A DNA stretch of 10,063 nucleotides, from assembly GCA_041402045.1 (NCBI GenBank), contig JAWKSZ010000112.1, forward strand, positions 1 through 10,063, in the 5' to 3' direction. How positions within the stretch are numbered: position 1 is the first letter of the stretch; every line of letters begins with the position of its first letter. This stretch comes from JAGQRJ01 sp041402045 (GTDB taxonomy: Bacteria > Planctomycetota > J058). Below are positions 1-5,946 of this stretch, in pieces. The position numbers were made by a program, and so were the translations under genes. The notes under the pieces were generated by a model, which saw only the letters and a program-made list of their open reading frames with translations, ran no database searches and was not told the DNA's origin.

Positions 1-15
1 CACGGCTTGCGCGGA

Positions 16-112
16 GCCCCATGGCTGCGGGTCCCGGCCGCTGTGCCGCCGGGGTGGTCGCGTCCTCGCGCCCCGCAGGCCGGGGCCCGCAGCCGCCCCG
101 CCGGAACCATCC
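16..112. repeat. Diverged ~97-bp direct repeat, copy A
   Basis: This stretch aligns with 8470-8564 in the same orientation. Both copies share blocks such as GGCTGCGGGT(C/T)CCGGCCGCT, GTGCCGCCGGGG and the closing CCCCGCCGG..CCATCC, with scattered substitutions and a 2-nt indel. By eye about four fifths of positions agree. The reading frame shifts across the indel, so the repeat is more likely non-coding than a gene fragment. Copy A lies just outside the left end of the IS at 174; copy B lies about 150 bp upstream of the Y1 transposase gene. Its role is unknown. Confidence 0.75.
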
Positions 113-173
113 CCAAGACTGGCGAGCGCCTGGAGTGGAGACTCAGGCGCCCCCTCGGCCTCGCGGCGGCGGA

Positions 174-189
174 TCGAATTGTGAAACAG
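174..189 (+). repeat. Candidate left terminal inverted repeat of the IS
   Basis: The core GAATTGTGAA matches GAATGGTGAA on the reverse complement of the right end with one mismatch. It lies 84 nt upstream of the transposase start. A match this short could be chance, but its position relative to the gene is right. Confidence 0.4.
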
Positions 190-218
190 CGTCGGTCGAG
201 CATTGCTACTCGAACCCT

Positions 219-234
219 GCGAAGCGAGCTTCGC
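219..234 (+). other. Hairpin upstream of transposase start
   Basis: GCGAAG-CGAG-CTTCGC forms a perfect 6-bp stem with a 4-nt loop (or 7 bp with a 2-nt loop), 38 nt upstream of the transposase ATG. Hairpins here in IS elements can limit translation from read-through transcripts. That role is inference. Confidence 0.4.
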
Positions 235-272
235 GCTTGATCTGGAGGATTCGGTTCGTCACCCTCGGCGGC

Positions 273-1355
273 ATGACGCTCCCGTTGCCTTTGCACTTCC
301 AGTGGGTCGCGGTCCTGGTTGCCGCGTGGGTCACGCGGCAGCAGGCTGCCCTGATCGAGTACTACGCCGCCGAGAACCGCGTGCTCAAGGAGCAGCTCGG
401 GGATCGCCGGCTGAAGTTCACGGAGCGTCAGCGGTGGCTGCTCGCGGAGAAGGCGCATGCGCTGGGGCGGAAGGCCCTGGGGCAGATCGAGACGGTCGTG
501 ACCCCGGATACGCTCCTGCGCTGGTATCGCCGGCTGGTGGCCGCCAAATACACGGCCAAGGCGCCCCGGCGCAGCGGGGGGCGGCCCGAGATCCCAGACG
601 AGGTCGAGGCGTTGGTGGTGCGGATCGCACGGAAGAATCGCACGTGGGGCTTCGAGCGGATCAAGGGCGCGCTCGCGAACCTGGGGCACCCGGTGAGCGA
701 GAGCTCGGTCGCGCGGATCCTGAAGCGGCATGGGATCCCGCCTGCGCCGGAGCGCGGCCGGAACCTGACCTGGGGCACGTTCCTGCGCTCGCACTCGGTG
801 GCGGCCGCCGACTTCTTCTCGGTGGAGGCGCTCACGCTGCGCGGGCTGGTGCGCTACCAGGTGTTCTTCGTGATCGAGATCGCGACGCGCAGGGTCCACA
901 TTGCCGGGATCCGTCCCGACCCAGACGGCGCCTGGCTGACCCAGCTCGCGCGGAACCTGACCGATCCGTTCGACGGCTTCCTCAAGGGTATAGAGCACAT
1001 AGTGCTCGATCGCGACCCGCTCTACTGCCGGGGCTTCCACCGCGTGCTCGAGGAGGCTGGGGTGCGCGTGATCCAGACCCCGCCCCGGACGCCGAACATG
1101 AACGCCTTCGCGGAGCGCTTCGTGCGCTCGATCAAGGAGGAGTGCTTGAGCATGCTGATCCTCCTGGGCGAGGCTCACCTGCGGCGCGCGATCCGCGAGT
1201 TCGTCGAGCACTACCACGCCGAGCGCAATCACCAGGGCCTCGAGAATCGCCTGATCGCTCCGGCCCCTGAGGTCGGCTCCCGCGAGGGCGAGATCGTCGT
1301 CGACGAGCGCCTCGGCGGACTGCTCCGCCACTACCGCCGCCGTCCGGCGGCCTGA
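273..1355 (+). CDS. DDE transposase with integrase core (rve) domain
   Basis: This 360-aa protein catalyses cut-and-paste or copy-paste movement of its own IS. Residues 23-42 form a short coiled-coil-like segment (ENRVLKEQL). Residues about 45-155 look like helix-turn-helix regions, including RTWGFERIKGALANLG and SVARILKRHGI, as in HTH_21/HTH_29-type transposases. The catalytic rve domain covers about 170-320. The likely triad is D180 (AAADFFSVE), D246 (IVLDRDPLY) and E281 (NAFAERFVRSIKEEC), with the IS3-like D-E spacing of 34 residues. The tail HYHAERNHQGLENRLI is typical of the family. I chose ATG 273 because the family homology begins nearby; the frame is open back to 21, but that part looks like non-coding repeat. 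The Shine-Dalgarno is poor: GGAGG at 244-248 is too far upstream. The frame is intact, so the enzyme is probably active. Family-level call is secure; the exact IS family is not. Confidence 0.9.
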   Translation: MTLPLPLHFQWVAVLVAAWVTRQQAALIEYYAAENRVLKEQLGDRRLKFTERQRWLLAEKAHALGRKALGQIETVVTPDTLLRWYRRLVAAKYTAKAPRRSGGRPEIPDEVEALVVRIARKNRTWGFERIKGALANLGHPVSESSVARILKRHGIPPAPERGRNLTWGTFLRSHSVAAADFFSVEALTLRGLVRYQVFFVIEIATRRVHIAGIRPDPDGAWLTQLARNLTDPFDGFLKGIEHIVLDRDPLYCRGFHRVLEEAGVRVIQTPPRTPNMNAFAERFVRSIKEECLSMLILLGEAHLRRAIREFVEHYHAERNHQGLENRLIAPAPEVGSREGEIVVDERLGGLLRHYRRRPAA

Positions 1356-1368
1356 CTTCACCATTCCA
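1352..1368 (-). repeat. Candidate right terminal inverted repeat of the IS
   Basis: CTGACTTCACCATTCCA, read on the minus strand, matches the left end at 174-189. It contains the transposase stop codon TGA at 1353-1355. Confidence 0.4.
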
Positions 1369-1696
1369 GACTCGACTTCGCCGGGCTCATGGTGTGTACT
1401 CGGGGTATGGGAGGCCTGCCGGACGGTCCAACTGCCCCTCGAGCGATAGCGCTGGCGCGGGAGAATTGGGGTCGCGAACCTCCAAGACTGCCTCGTCTGA
1501 CCAATGAGACCCTTCGCCCCTCAGAGGCCCTGCCTGCTCGGCCCAAGCTCGCGTGGTCTTAGGGTCGGCTTGAAGATCCGGCGCCAGCACACGCGCTCCC
1601 TGACCGTCTCAGGGCCACTGCCGATCACCGGTTTGCCCTGCCCGCTCAGTGCCTGGGCCTGGCGCCTGGCCCTGCTCAGTCCTCGGGCGCCTCGGC
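1369..1696. other. Intergenic stretch without a convincing gene
   Basis: About 330 nt between the IS and the helical-protein gene. Short open frames on both strands have no recognisable domain and overlap one another, as expected of GC-rich non-coding DNA. Its 3' end serves as the upstream region of the gene at 1710. No strong hairpin, tRNA or clear repeat was seen. Confidence 0.5.
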
Positions 1697-1702
1697 TATG
1701 AT
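1697..1702 (+). promoter_or_regulatory. TATGAT -10 box for a leaderless transcript
   Basis: TATGAT matches the sigma-70 consensus TATAAT at five of six positions. It ends 7 nt before the ATG at 1710, where transcription from such a box would start. There is no Shine-Dalgarno before that ATG, which fits leaderless translation. No good -35 is visible 16-18 nt upstream. Confidence 0.5.
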
Positions 1703-1709
1703 CCTGGGT

Positions 1710-2390
1710 ATGACCGACTCCCGACTCCAAGAACTCAAGCGCGCCTGGGAGGCCAGCGGCTCCGTCGAGGACGAGGCCGCCTACCTGCGTGAGCGGGTCC
1801 GGGTCGGGGACCTGACCCAGGAGCGGCTGGAGCTGGCTGCCTACTGTGGCCATGAGGGGGCGCGAGAAGCGATGCAGGAGAGCGCGATTGAGCTGGCCGC
1901 GTTTAGAGGTGGCGTTGGAGGAGTGCACGGTTGTTTGAACGAAATCGACTCCGCGGAGGAGTTCGAGGGCTGGATTGAAGGTCTTTGCGGCTGGAGCCCG
2001 TGTTTGGTTCAGGTCGCGCTGTTGGCGCTCGCTAGCCTGTCTCTGAAGGAAGAGGCGACCGGCGGGGCATGCGCGAGTACTCTTCACCAAATCTACGATG
2101 ACGCGGCCGAGCGTTTGGCTGCTGTTCAAGACCCGCTTGGTGAAGCCTCTGCCGCCCCCCTGGCTACGCTGCACGCCCTTCGCTCTGCGACTGACTTGCC
2201 CGAGGAGTTGCTGGGAAGCGCAGAGCGTGGGCACTACGCTGCGTCTCAGTTTCTTCTCTTGGCTTGCGTTCAACCTGCCCCTGGGCCATACCCAATTGGT
2301 AGATCGTTGCCCTTGCTTTGGGGGCGAGGGGTTAAGCCCGCACTGGCTCACTTGGTAGCCCGGAATGCGTGCTTGGCCTGGTTGCTCTGA
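1710..2390 (+). CDS. Helical protein of unknown function
   Basis: This 226-aa protein is predicted soluble and almost wholly alpha-helical. It starts MTDSRLQELKRAWEASGSVE and continues with EAAYLRERVRVGDLTQERL and ELAAYCGHEGAREAM. I recognise this N-terminal pattern as a recurring uncharacterised family in Myxococcota- and Planctomycetota-type genomes, but I know of no assigned function. Leu/Ala-rich helices follow (QVALLALASLSL, PLATLHALRSA) and look like an alpha-solenoid. There is no signal peptide or membrane span. I chose ATG 1710 over the in-frame ATG 1698 because 1698 lies inside the -10 box. The gene converges with the Rhs fragment; only 6 nt separate the two stops. Its G+C looks lower than the recombinase genes. 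A role as an immunity protein is possible but not supported by orientation. Confidence 0.7.
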   Translation: MTDSRLQELKRAWEASGSVEDEAAYLRERVRVGDLTQERLELAAYCGHEGAREAMQESAIELAAFRGGVGGVHGCLNEIDSAEEFEGWIEGLCGWSPCLVQVALLALASLSLKEEATGGACASTLHQIYDDAAERLAAVQDPLGEASAAPLATLHALRSATDLPEELLGSAERGHYAASQFLLLACVQPAPGPYPIGRSLPLLWGRGVKPALAHLVARNACLAWLL

Positions 2391-2396
2391 GCTATC

Positions 2397-3818
2397 TCAT
2401 CTCGGCCGAATGACGATCGCGACTCGCTTACTCTTTGGGTTGCTGAATCTGATGTTGTAGTGAGGATTGTCTCGGTGAGGGCCGACTACAGTTTCGTGGA
2501 TGGGGCCACCTGAGGGGGTATGCGGGTTTCTCAGGTCTCCGCGATAGGTCCCCGGAGGTTGTTCCCAAACTCGCTCGAAGAGGTCGTTGCTTCGGGTACC
2601 TTCCCCCGCAGGGACAGTTAGGACCTTGCCGGACGTCACATGGGGTCTAAGTTCTGGAAGTGCGTCCAGTATCTGCCTTGCGGCCCTTATGTCGTTCACA
2701 TCGACGTCTCTTCCCTCTCTGAGATCACGTATCGCGTCTTTGATCTGTCTTGGCGACAGAGGACCGTCGCGAAATGGTGACGGACTGCCAGGTGGGGCAG
2801 GTGGGGGAGGCGGGCCCTGCCCTTGGCCGCCGGAGCCGGGCGTAGGCGGGCACGACTCCGACTCAGACTGTCGATGCGCAGCGGCCTCCTCTGGGGTAGG
2901 CAACCGACCGGATTTCTTAGCCATGTCGAGAACCCACTGAGGCAGCCGTTTATCACCTTGCTGGTTCCGTTCTCCGAAACGACTAAGCAATTCGTGGTAA
3001 TTGGATTCCTGCCGCCTGAAGTTCTCCCAGCGTGCGGCCTCTTCGGCCTCTTGGCGCACGCGGTGCTGAGGAACGATCGCCTCGAAGTATCGGTGCTGTG
3101 CCTCCATCTGCTGCTGGCGTCGGAATGTCCGGATCCGACTTGCCCAGAAGTTCCGCCAATAGCCGCCTCGCCGTCGGAGACCGTCCGGATCCGCACCCGA
3201 CAGCGGGCTACTACCCGCAAACGAATACTGGCCACCCACGTTCGCCGCGTCCCACACCGGGTCGCGCTGAATGAACCGCCCCTCGCTCGGCGAGTAGTAG
3301 CGGTTCCTGAAGTAGTAGAGCCCCGTCTCGGGATCCAGCCGCCGCCCCTGGAACCCGTATGGATTCCCGACCGCCGACAGCGTGGTCCCCTGCTTCGCCG
3401 TATCGAAGACCTGCCCGTAGTCGTCAAAGAACCGCTGCTCGACCACGGCGCCTGTCGCGTCGCTGACCGCGACCACGTCCGCCCGCGCGTTCTGGTGCGC
3501 ATAGAACTGCCCCCCGTCGCGATCCATGCGACAGAGCTCGTCCACGTAGACCGGGTTCCACACATAGGTCGCGTTCGACGCGCCGGTCTCCTCGCAGACT
3601 TGCCACCCGTCGTAGAAGAACGTGGTCGTCTCCCCGGTCGCGAACACCGTCTTCTGCGCCCTGCGGTTGTCCGAGTAGTAGACATAGGTCGCAATCGGCG
3701 TCCCGGTAGACTTCTCCGTGACCCCGACCAGCCGGTTCTTGTAGTCATGTATCGCAAACGGGCTGAGCGCAGAAGCGACTACGCAGCTGAGGGTTGCGAC
3801 TCCGAGAACAAGCGACAT
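2397..3818 (-). CDS. 5'-truncated Rhs protein with C-terminal toxin-like region
   Basis: This 473-aa protein holds only the end of an Rhs core. YD-repeat sequence begins at about residue 24 (HDYKNRLVGV) and runs to about 214. It includes the hallmark core end ETGLYYFRNRYYSPSEGRFI, then QRDPVW, QYSFAGSSPLSGADPDG. Full Rhs proteins usually exceed 1,000 aa, so the N-terminal shell is missing. Residues 1-23 (MSLVLGVATLSCVVASALSP) are hydrophobic, like a signal peptide, and unlike Rhs; they probably come from the junction with the upstream recombinase. After the core come a charged helical linker (220-320), a Pro/Gly-rich stretch (325-350) and a C-terminal domain (about 395-473). That domain contains GTYRGDLRNPH and GGPIHETVVGPHRDNPHYNI, with H440, H448 and H453 as possible catalytic residues. 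In Rhs systems this position carries a variable toxin, often a nuclease; I do not recognise the exact family. The start at ATG 3818 overlaps recombinase 2 by 40 nt and has only a weak ribosome site. It may be a remnant rather than a working gene. Confidence 0.75.
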   Translation of the reverse strand: MSLVLGVATLSCVVASALSPFAIHDYKNRLVGVTEKSTGTPIATYVYYSDNRRAQKTVFATGETTTFFYDGWQVCEETGASNATYVWNPVYVDELCRMDRDGGQFYAHQNARADVVAVSDATGAVVEQRFFDDYGQVFDTAKQGTTLSAVGNPYGFQGRRLDPETGLYYFRNRYYSPSEGRFIQRDPVWDAANVGGQYSFAGSSPLSGADPDGLRRRGGYWRNFWASRIRTFRRQQQMEAQHRYFEAIVPQHRVRQEAEEAARWENFRRQESNYHELLSRFGERNQQGDKRLPQWVLDMAKKSGRLPTPEEAAAHRQSESESCPPTPGSGGQGQGPPPPPAPPGSPSPFRDGPLSPRQIKDAIRDLREGRDVDVNDIRAARQILDALPELRPHVTSGKVLTVPAGEGTRSNDLFERVWEQPPGTYRGDLRNPHTPSGGPIHETVVGPHRDNPHYNIRFSNPKSKRVAIVIRPR

Positions 3819-4750
3819 TGCAATCTCGCGGCGGCGGAGCGTGCACTGTGGCGCCTGGGGAGGGCCTGCGCAAAGGACTCCAGGGCGGAGCGCATGTCGT
3901 GGAGGGCCACTGAGACGTAGTCGCTCGTGACGCTGAGGTGGGCGTGACCGAGGACCTTCTGGACGACGTGGAGGCTGCAACCCGCGCGGCCGAGCTCCGT
4001 GGCCAAGGTGCGCCGGAAGAGGTGGGGGAAGACGTCGACTCCCGCGCGCGCGCCCGTGCGCTCGACCAAGGCGCTCAGCGCGCCAGGAGTCAGCGGCCCT
4101 CCGCCCTGGACGAGGAACAGAGCGCCAGGGTCAGGCCGATCCCCGAGGAGCGCAGAGCGCGCCACGTCGAAGTAGGCCCGCAGCGCGTCGACCGCAGGCG
4201 GAGGCAGCGGCAGGCGTCGCGACGTGCCGGCCTTGGCGCGCCGGATCAGGACCGAGGCGCCGTCGAGGTCGACGTCCACGGCCAGGGCCGCGCAGACCTC
4301 CGAGCGACGGGCGCCGGTGGCAAACAGGACCTCGAACACCGCCCGATCCCGGGCCGCGATCGCGGGGGAGCCGGGGGCGCGGAGGGCCTCGAGCAAGAGC
4401 GCGCGGACCTGGAGCAGGCCCAGCGGCCGGCGCGTCGGCGGCGGACGCCAGCTCTTGATCCGGGCCGTGGGGTCGCGCTCGATCGTGCCCAGCTCGACGA
4501 GGGCAGCGTAGAAGCTCTTGAGGTAGCTGACCTCGGTGGACTGCGAGCCGTTCGAGAGCACCTCCCGGCGCCCGGCGAAGAAGCGGCGCAGATCGCGGGG
4601 GCGCGCCTCGGCGAGGGAGCGCGCCCCGAGCCAGGCGGCGAAGCGCGCGACGACCCGGGCGCGAGCGTTCACGGTCCTGGGCGAGAGGTTGCGCAGGCGC
4701 TGGTGCTCGACGTAGGCGAGGAGTTCCGGGGGCGTCTCGCGATCGCTCAT
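3779..4750 (-). CDS. Tyrosine recombinase 2 (XerC/D-like)
   Basis: This 323-aa protein is a site-specific DNA recombinase. Residues about 8-95 form a SAM-like core-binding domain (NLSPRTVNARARVVARFAAW). The catalytic domain covers about 110-295. All expected catalytic residues are visible: R148 (TGARRSE), K173 (RRAKAG), H243 and R246 (PHLFRRT), H269 (LGH) and the nucleophile Y278 (SDYV). The ATG overlaps the stop of recombinase 1 by 4 nt (ATGA), so the two are translationally coupled. Two recombinases encoded side by side point to a transposon-like element rather than a housekeeping Xer system. The last ~25 residues (about 298-323) extend past the usual end of the fold and run into the junction with the rhs fragment, suggesting that the natural tail was altered there. 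Confidence 0.9.
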   Translation of the reverse strand: MSDRETPPELLAYVEHQRLRNLSPRTVNARARVVARFAAWLGARSLAEARPRDLRRFFAGRREVLSNGSQSTEVSYLKSFYAALVELGTIERDPTARIKSWRPPPTRRPLGLLQVRALLLEALRAPGSPAIAARDRAVFEVLFATGARRSEVCAALAVDVDLDGASVLIRRAKAGTSRRLPLPPPAVDALRAYFDVARSALLGDRPDPGALFLVQGGGPLTPGALSALVERTGARAGVDVFPHLFRRTLATELGRAGCSLHVVQKVLGHAHLSVTSDYVSVALHDMRSALESFAQALPRRHSARSAAARLQCRLFSESQPSAA

Positions 4751-5946
4751 GCCTCGAAGCGCTCCCGGGGGTGGTGCGTGAGCACGGCCTCGCGGATCTC
4801 CTCGGGGCTGAGGCAGAGGTAGACGCTCGTCGTCTCCAGGCTCCGGTGCCCGAGGATCGCCTGGATCACCTTGAGGCTGGTGCCGTTGTTCAAGAGGCCG
4901 GTGGCGCAGGTGCGGCGGAAGCAGTGCGGCGTGGCGCGGCGACCGAGCCCGGCGCGATCGGAGAGCTCGTAGAGCAGGCGGGCCACGCTGTCCTTGCTCA
5001 GGCGGTCCCCGCGAGTGCTCAGGAACAGCGCCTGGGTGGGCGCGCGCTCGAGCTCGGGGCGGCCGAAGTCGAGGTAGCGCGAGAGGGCCTCGTAGCAGGC
5101 AGGGGCGAGGGGCAGCACGCGCGGCCGCTCGCCCTTGCCTGCGCGCACGAGGAGGGTCCGCTGGCGGTGGTCGACGTCGGTCAGGTCGAGGTCCAGGAGC
5201 TCGGTGCGGCGGATCCCGGTGCAGTAGAAGGTCTCGACCACGGCCCGGGCCAAGAGCGGGGTCGGCGAGCCCTCGCAGGCCTGGAGCAGAAGCTGCACCT
5301 CCTTCGTGGTGAGGACCTCACCCGGAGGGCGGGGAGGGACCTTGGGGCGCTCGAGGCGCGACGCCGGATCTTCGGGGAGGAGCTCCTCGAGGTGCAGGAA
5401 GCGGAAGAACGTGCGCAGGTGGCCCGAGGCGTTGGCGACGGTGGCCGGGGTCAGGCGGCGCTTGAGCAGGGCGAGCTGGTAGCGCCGGAGCTGGTCGAGG
5501 GTCACGTCGGCGGGGCCGCGGACCTGGCCACGGAGCGCGTCTGCGAGCTTCAGGATCTCGCGACGGTGGGAGTAGATCGTCCGTGGGGACGAGCGGCGCG
5601 CCTGCTGGTGGTCGTGGTAGCGCTCGAGGGCGTCCTCCCAGCTCAGGTGCGCGGGCGCGGGCGAGGGCGAGGGATCAGCCTCGCGACTGCAGACCGCCTC
5701 GCCGGAGGGAAGGGAAGCCCGAGCGGGGGCAGGCGTTGCGGCGGGGGGCGGTGCCTGCACCCGCGCTGCAATCTCGGGCTCGGATTGCAGCCGAGCCGCG
5801 CCGTCGTCCAGGGCGGGCCCCTCCTCGATTGCAGCCGCGCCTGGATCAGCGGCCGAAGCCCCGTCGACCTCGGCCGTTAGGTTCCAGAGCGTGCCTTGCA
5901 CCGGGCGTGCAATCTCGGCCTCGGAGTGCAGCGCGGGCCCGGCCAC
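4747..5946 (-). CDS. Tyrosine recombinase 1 (phage-integrase family)
   Basis: This 399-aa protein is a second site-specific recombinase. Residues 1-100 are Ala/Pro-rich, low complexity and unusual for the family. They contain a repeated peptide: ALHSEAEIARPVQG (5-18) and RLQSEPEIAARVQA (52-65). The SAM-like core-binding domain is at about 100-195 (SPRTIYSHRREILKLADAL) and the catalytic domain at about 210-390. Catalytic residues are R246 (TGIRRTE), K271 (AGKGE), H341 and R344 (PHCFRRT), H367 (LGH) and Y376 (TSVYL). The GTG start at 5946 is favoured because AGGAGG sits 7 nt upstream and it overlaps the ATPase stop by one base (TAGTG). A much longer open frame upstream is only the shadow of the ATPase gene. 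The stop overlaps the start of recombinase 2. The enzyme appears complete. Confidence 0.9.
   Translation of the reverse strand: MAGPALHSEAEIARPVQGTLWNLTAEVDGASAADPGAAAIEEGPALDDGAARLQSEPEIAARVQAPPPAATPAPARASLPSGEAVCSREADPSPSPAPAHLSWEDALERYHDHQQARRSSPRTIYSHRREILKLADALRGQVRGPADVTLDQLRRYQLALLKRRLTPATVANASGHLRTFFRFLHLEELLPEDPASRLERPKVPPRPPGEVLTTKEVQLLLQACEGSPTPLLARAVVETFYCTGIRRTELLDLDLTDVDHRQRTLLVRAGKGERPRVLPLAPACYEALSRYLDFGRPELERAPTQALFLSTRGDRLSKDSVARLLYELSDRAGLGRRATPHCFRRTCATGLLNNGTSLKVIQAILGHRSLETTSVYLCLSPEEIREAVLTHHPRERFEA
5767..5789. repeat. 23-bp inverted repeat, copy 1
   Basis: TGCAATC, a 9-nt spacer and GATTGCA form perfect 7-bp arms; with flanking bases (5765-5791) the arms are 9 bp, GCTGCAATC/GATTGCAGC. 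It lies within recombinase 1 codons 53-60. A related copy lies 141 bp away at 5908-5930, and a lone half-site GATTGCAGC lies at 5827-5835. Arm and spacer lengths resemble a tyrosine-recombinase core site, but the same bases also encode the repeated peptide. Confidence 0.55.
5908..5930. repeat. 23-bp inverted repeat, copy 2
   Basis: TGCAATC, the 9-nt spacer TCGGCCTCG and GAGTGCA. Compared with copy 1 the spacer differs by one base and the right arm by one base. It encodes the first peptide repeat of recombinase 1, just after the GTG start. Confidence 0.55.

Larger units (their letters stand above)
174..1368 (+). mobile_element. Candidate insertion sequence carrying a DDE transposase
   Basis: The element is one transposase gene flanked by short sequences that match in inverted orientation. 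The left one, 174-189, reads TCGAATTGTGAAACAG. The reverse complement of 1352-1368 reads TGGAATGGTGAAGTCAG. They agree at 13 positions with one gap. The right repeat overlaps the transposase stop codon, which is common in compact IS elements. The length of about 1.2 kb fits IS3- or IS481-type elements. I see no clear target-site duplication (GGA before, GAC after), so the exact ends are uncertain. Confidence 0.5.

Noticed and set aside
21..272. N-terminal extension of the DDE transposase
   Set aside because: It covers non-coding repeat copy A and the IS left end; transposase-like sequence starts near ATG 273.
3819..3980. Extension of the Rhs fragment to ATG 3980
   Set aside because: The added 54 residues are antisense-like Arg/Pro-rich sequence overlapping recombinase 2 and have no Rhs similarity.
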